Assembly (NCBI GenBank): GCA_016763735.1
Contig: JAESTE010000143.1
Coordinates: forward strand, 1-15,530
DNA from: Nitrospinaceae bacterium
GTDB lineage: Bacteria; Nitrospinota; Nitrospinia; Nitrospinales; VA-1
DNA: 15,530 nucleotides
Direction: 5' to 3'
The stretch's first letter is position 1; the number at the start of each line of letters is the position of its first letter. Both the position numbers and the translations under genes were made by a program. The notes beneath the pieces were generated by a model. That model was not told the DNA's origin. It saw nothing but the letters and a program-made list of their open reading frames with translations, and did no database searches. Shown one piece after another: positions 13,761 through 15,530 of the stretch.

Positions 13761-15530
13761 ATGAGCGATGAACCGATAGCACCAGATTTAAATTCTGATG
13801 AGGGTGGCGAAGATGATGGAATGGCAGAAATCGTCAACGAATTCTTGGTGGAAAGTTATGAAAACCTAGATCAACTTGATCAAAATCTCATAGACCTGGA
13901 ACAAAACCCTGGTAATACAGATATCCTCTCCAGTATTTTTCGGACCATACATACCATTAAAGGTACTTGTGGGTTTATAGGTTTTACCAAGCTCGAATCG
14001 GTAGCACATGTTGGAGAAAGCCTGCTGAGCAAATTAAGGGATGGAGTGTTGGACTTGGACCCTCCTCGGACCAGTGCCTTGCTTGCCATGGTCGATGCTA
14101 TTCGACAGATGCTTTCCTGTATCGAAGCCGACCGGAACGAAGGTTCTGTCGATTACTCAGAGTTAGTGGAAACTCTCACTCGTTTGCAATCGGAAGACTC
14201 TCCAGCCGAACCGACCACGCCTGTCAAGGTTGAAGAACCCGCACCTGCCGCTGAAGAAGCAACAAAGCAGGAAGAGCAGCCAGCCGCAGATCCAGAACCT
14301 GTAAAACCTTCTGCAGAAATTGATGCGGACATGGAACCCATCGTCGATGAGTTTCTTGTCGAAAGTTATGATAATCTGGACAAGCTGGATAAAGACCTGA
14401 TCGAGTTGGAACAGGACCCAGGAAATACAGATATTCTCGGTAGCGTTTTTCGAACCATCCATACTATCAAAGGCACTTGTGGATTCATTGGTCTCCATAA
14501 ACTTGAAAAAGTTGCTCATGTAGGAGAAGACCTGCTGGGTAAATTGAGAGATGGTGTTTTGGCTTTGAACCCATCGCGCACCAGTGCTTTGCTGGCCATG
14601 GTCGACGCTATTCGGCAAATGCTTTCGTGTATCGAGAGCGACCGCAATGAAGGTGATGTCGATTATTCGCAACTGGTGGTAACTCTCGACAAATTATTGA
14701 CTGATGAAGGTGCTCAAGAAGTTATTGCACAGCCTGCACCTGCTACCGCGCCAGCGGCTGAGAAGAAAGAAGAGCCGAAGGCTGAAAAAGCACCCGTTGT
14801 TGCAGAAAAGAAAGACCGCAGGCAATCGACCCCTGCCGATCAGGAGAAGCATGTTGCAAAAGGTGGTGATAAAAGGACAGCAACGGATCGACGAAATGAG
14901 ACCCGAAGCGTCGCCGATTCAAGCATTCGTGTTGATGTTGAGATTCTAGATAGATTGATGAATCTGGTTGGGGAATTGGTATTGGCGCGAAATCAGATTC
15001 TTCAGTTTGTTCCTGCGGGTGCCGACTCGAGTTTTATTGCTACCAGCCAACATTTAAATTTGGTTACCTCGGAACTTCAGGAAGGGGTTATGAAAACCCG
15101 GATGCAGCCCATCGGTAACATCTGGAGTAAATTCCCCCGTGTGGTGAGAGATCTCTCCATGGCTGTGGGCAAAAAAATTCGTCTTGAAATGGAAGGAAAA
15201 GAAACTGAGTTGGATAAAACTCTGATCGAGGCGATCAAAGACCCTCTCACACATATTGTCAGAAACTCTTGCGATCATGGAATCGAAACTCCAGAAAAGC
15301 GTTTAGCAGCAGGGAAGGATGAAGAAGGCCTTCTCCTGTTGAGGGCTTTTCATGAGGGAGGGCAGGTTAATATCGAAATCGTTGATGATGGTGCTGGAAT
15401 TGATCCTGACAAAATTAGGGCTAAAGCACTAGAAAAAGAGGTCATCACTCAAGAGCAAGCCGATCGTATGGGTGATAGAGAATTGGTCAACTTGATTTTT
15501 GCGGCAGGTTTTTCAACCGCAGAAAAGGTA
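13761..15530 (+). CDS. cheA: Chemotaxis histidine kinase CheA with two tandem Hpt domains (3' end outside window)
   Basis: 590 codons are open to the window edge. Two Hpt (P1) domains occur, residues 21-142 and 191-312, with phosphoacceptor His64 and His234 in identical FRTIHTIKGTCGFIG contexts. By hand count they are about 80 percent identical. Ala/Pro/Glu-rich linkers follow each. No CheY-binding P2 domain is evident between Hpt2 and the P3 dimerisation region (from about 388, SIRVDVEILDRLMNLVGELV). The P4 kinase domain shows the N-box HIVRNSCDHG (Asn502) and G1 box DDGAGID (542-548), and runs to GFSTAEKV at the edge; the rest of P4 and any P5 CheW-binding domain are missing only because the window ends. 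ATG 13761 follows a GGGGGGG run (13748-13754). CheA receives signals from chemoreceptors and passes phosphate to CheY and CheB. Confidence 0.93.
   Translation, partial: MSDEPIAPDLNSDEGGEDDGMAEIVNEFLVESYENLDQLDQNLIDLEQNPGNTDILSSIFRTIHTIKGTCGFIGFTKLESVAHVGESLLSKLRDGVLDLDPPRTSALLAMVDAIRQMLSCIEADRNEGSVDYSELVETLTRLQSEDSPAEPTTPVKVEEPAPAAEEATKQEEQPAADPEPVKPSAEIDADMEPIVDEFLVESYDNLDKLDKDLIELEQDPGNTDILGSVFRTIHTIKGTCGFIGLHKLEKVAHVGEDLLGKLRDGVLALNPSRTSALLAMVDAIRQMLSCIESDRNEGDVDYSQLVVTLDKLLTDEGAQEVIAQPAPATAPAAEKKEEPKAEKAPVVAEKKDRRQSTPADQEKHVAKGGDKRTATDRRNETRSVADSSIRVDVEILDRLMNLVGELVLARNQILQFVPAGADSSFIATSQHLNLVTSELQEGVMKTRMQPIGNIWSKFPRVVRDLSMAVGKKIRLEMEGKETELDKTLIEAIKDPLTHIVRNSCDHGIETPEKRLAAGKDEEGLLLLRAFHEGGQVNIEIVDDGAGIDPDKIRAKALEKEVITQEQADRMGDRELVNLIFAAGFSTAEKV
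13821..14696 (+). repeat. Intragenic duplication of the Hpt-linker unit in cheA (period 510 bp)
   Basis: Copy 1 is 13821-14186 and copy 2 is 14331-14696; the offset is exactly 510 bp (170 codons). The active-site segment and the stretch TSALLAMVDAIRQMLSCIE are unchanged, while most substitutions are conservative (Asp/Asn, Glu/Asp, Lys/Gln) and many codons differ silently. This points to an old duplication kept under selection rather than a fresh or assembly-made one. Confidence 0.9.

Noticed and set aside
14163..14672. A 169-codon minus-strand open frame opposite cheA
   Set aside because: CheA has clear domains and catalytic motifs in the other direction; the reverse frame has no recognisable features.

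Overview
This 15.5 kb window looks like chromosome from a Gram-negative, flagellated or otherwise chemotactic bacterium that makes menaquinone by the futalosine route. The grounds are an outer-membrane barrel C-terminus, a lipoprotein, an aminofutalosine synthase next to a UbiA-type prenyltransferase, and a cheY-cheX-cheA run. Moderate GC, AT-rich promoters and this gene mix would fit Nitrospinota or a delta-proteobacterial-like lineage, but taxonomy is only a guess. There are no tRNAs, rRNAs, CRISPR arrays or recognisable transposases.

Layout. (1) Positions 1-1604, plus strand: the end of an outer-membrane protein with a hairpin terminator, a C/G-rich repeat-like spacer, then a translationally coupled pair. 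The pair is a secreted heavy-metal-associated (HMA) domain protein and an NHL-repeat beta-propeller lipoprotein. (2) Positions 1606-3041, minus strand: two globins in tandem, a group III truncated hemoglobin followed by a protoglobin fused to a PsiE-like four-helix membrane domain. The latter converges on the NHL gene with one base between stop codons. (3) Positions 3198-7748, minus strand: a very large secreted protein with 102 uninterrupted collagen-type Gly-X-Y triplets, a coiled-coil-like stalk and two YadA-like head regions. It is followed by a small secreted protein with an N-terminal region resembling a secretin/TonB short domain. (4) Positions 8005-9756, minus strand: an MsbA-type ABC exporter. 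(5) From 9833, plus strand: UbiA-family prenyltransferase (mqnP-like), a 429-bp spacer with a doubtful small ORF and a perfect 21-bp tandem repeat, mqnE, then cheY, cheX and a cheA that runs off the window. The CheA carries two nearly identical Hpt domains.

How the parts work together. mqnP and mqnE belong to menaquinone biosynthesis. CheA would phosphorylate CheY, and CheX would dephosphorylate it. The two globins plausibly sense or handle O2 or NO, one in the cytoplasm and one at the membrane. The collagen-like protein and its small neighbour probably form a surface structure; no membrane anchor is visible in the large protein, so how it is held or secreted is open.

The most unusual items are the protoglobin-PsiE fusion beside a second globin, the anchorless collagen/YadA-head chimera, the tandem-Hpt CheA, and the 21-bp duplication that doubles a perfect TATAAT upstream of mqnE.
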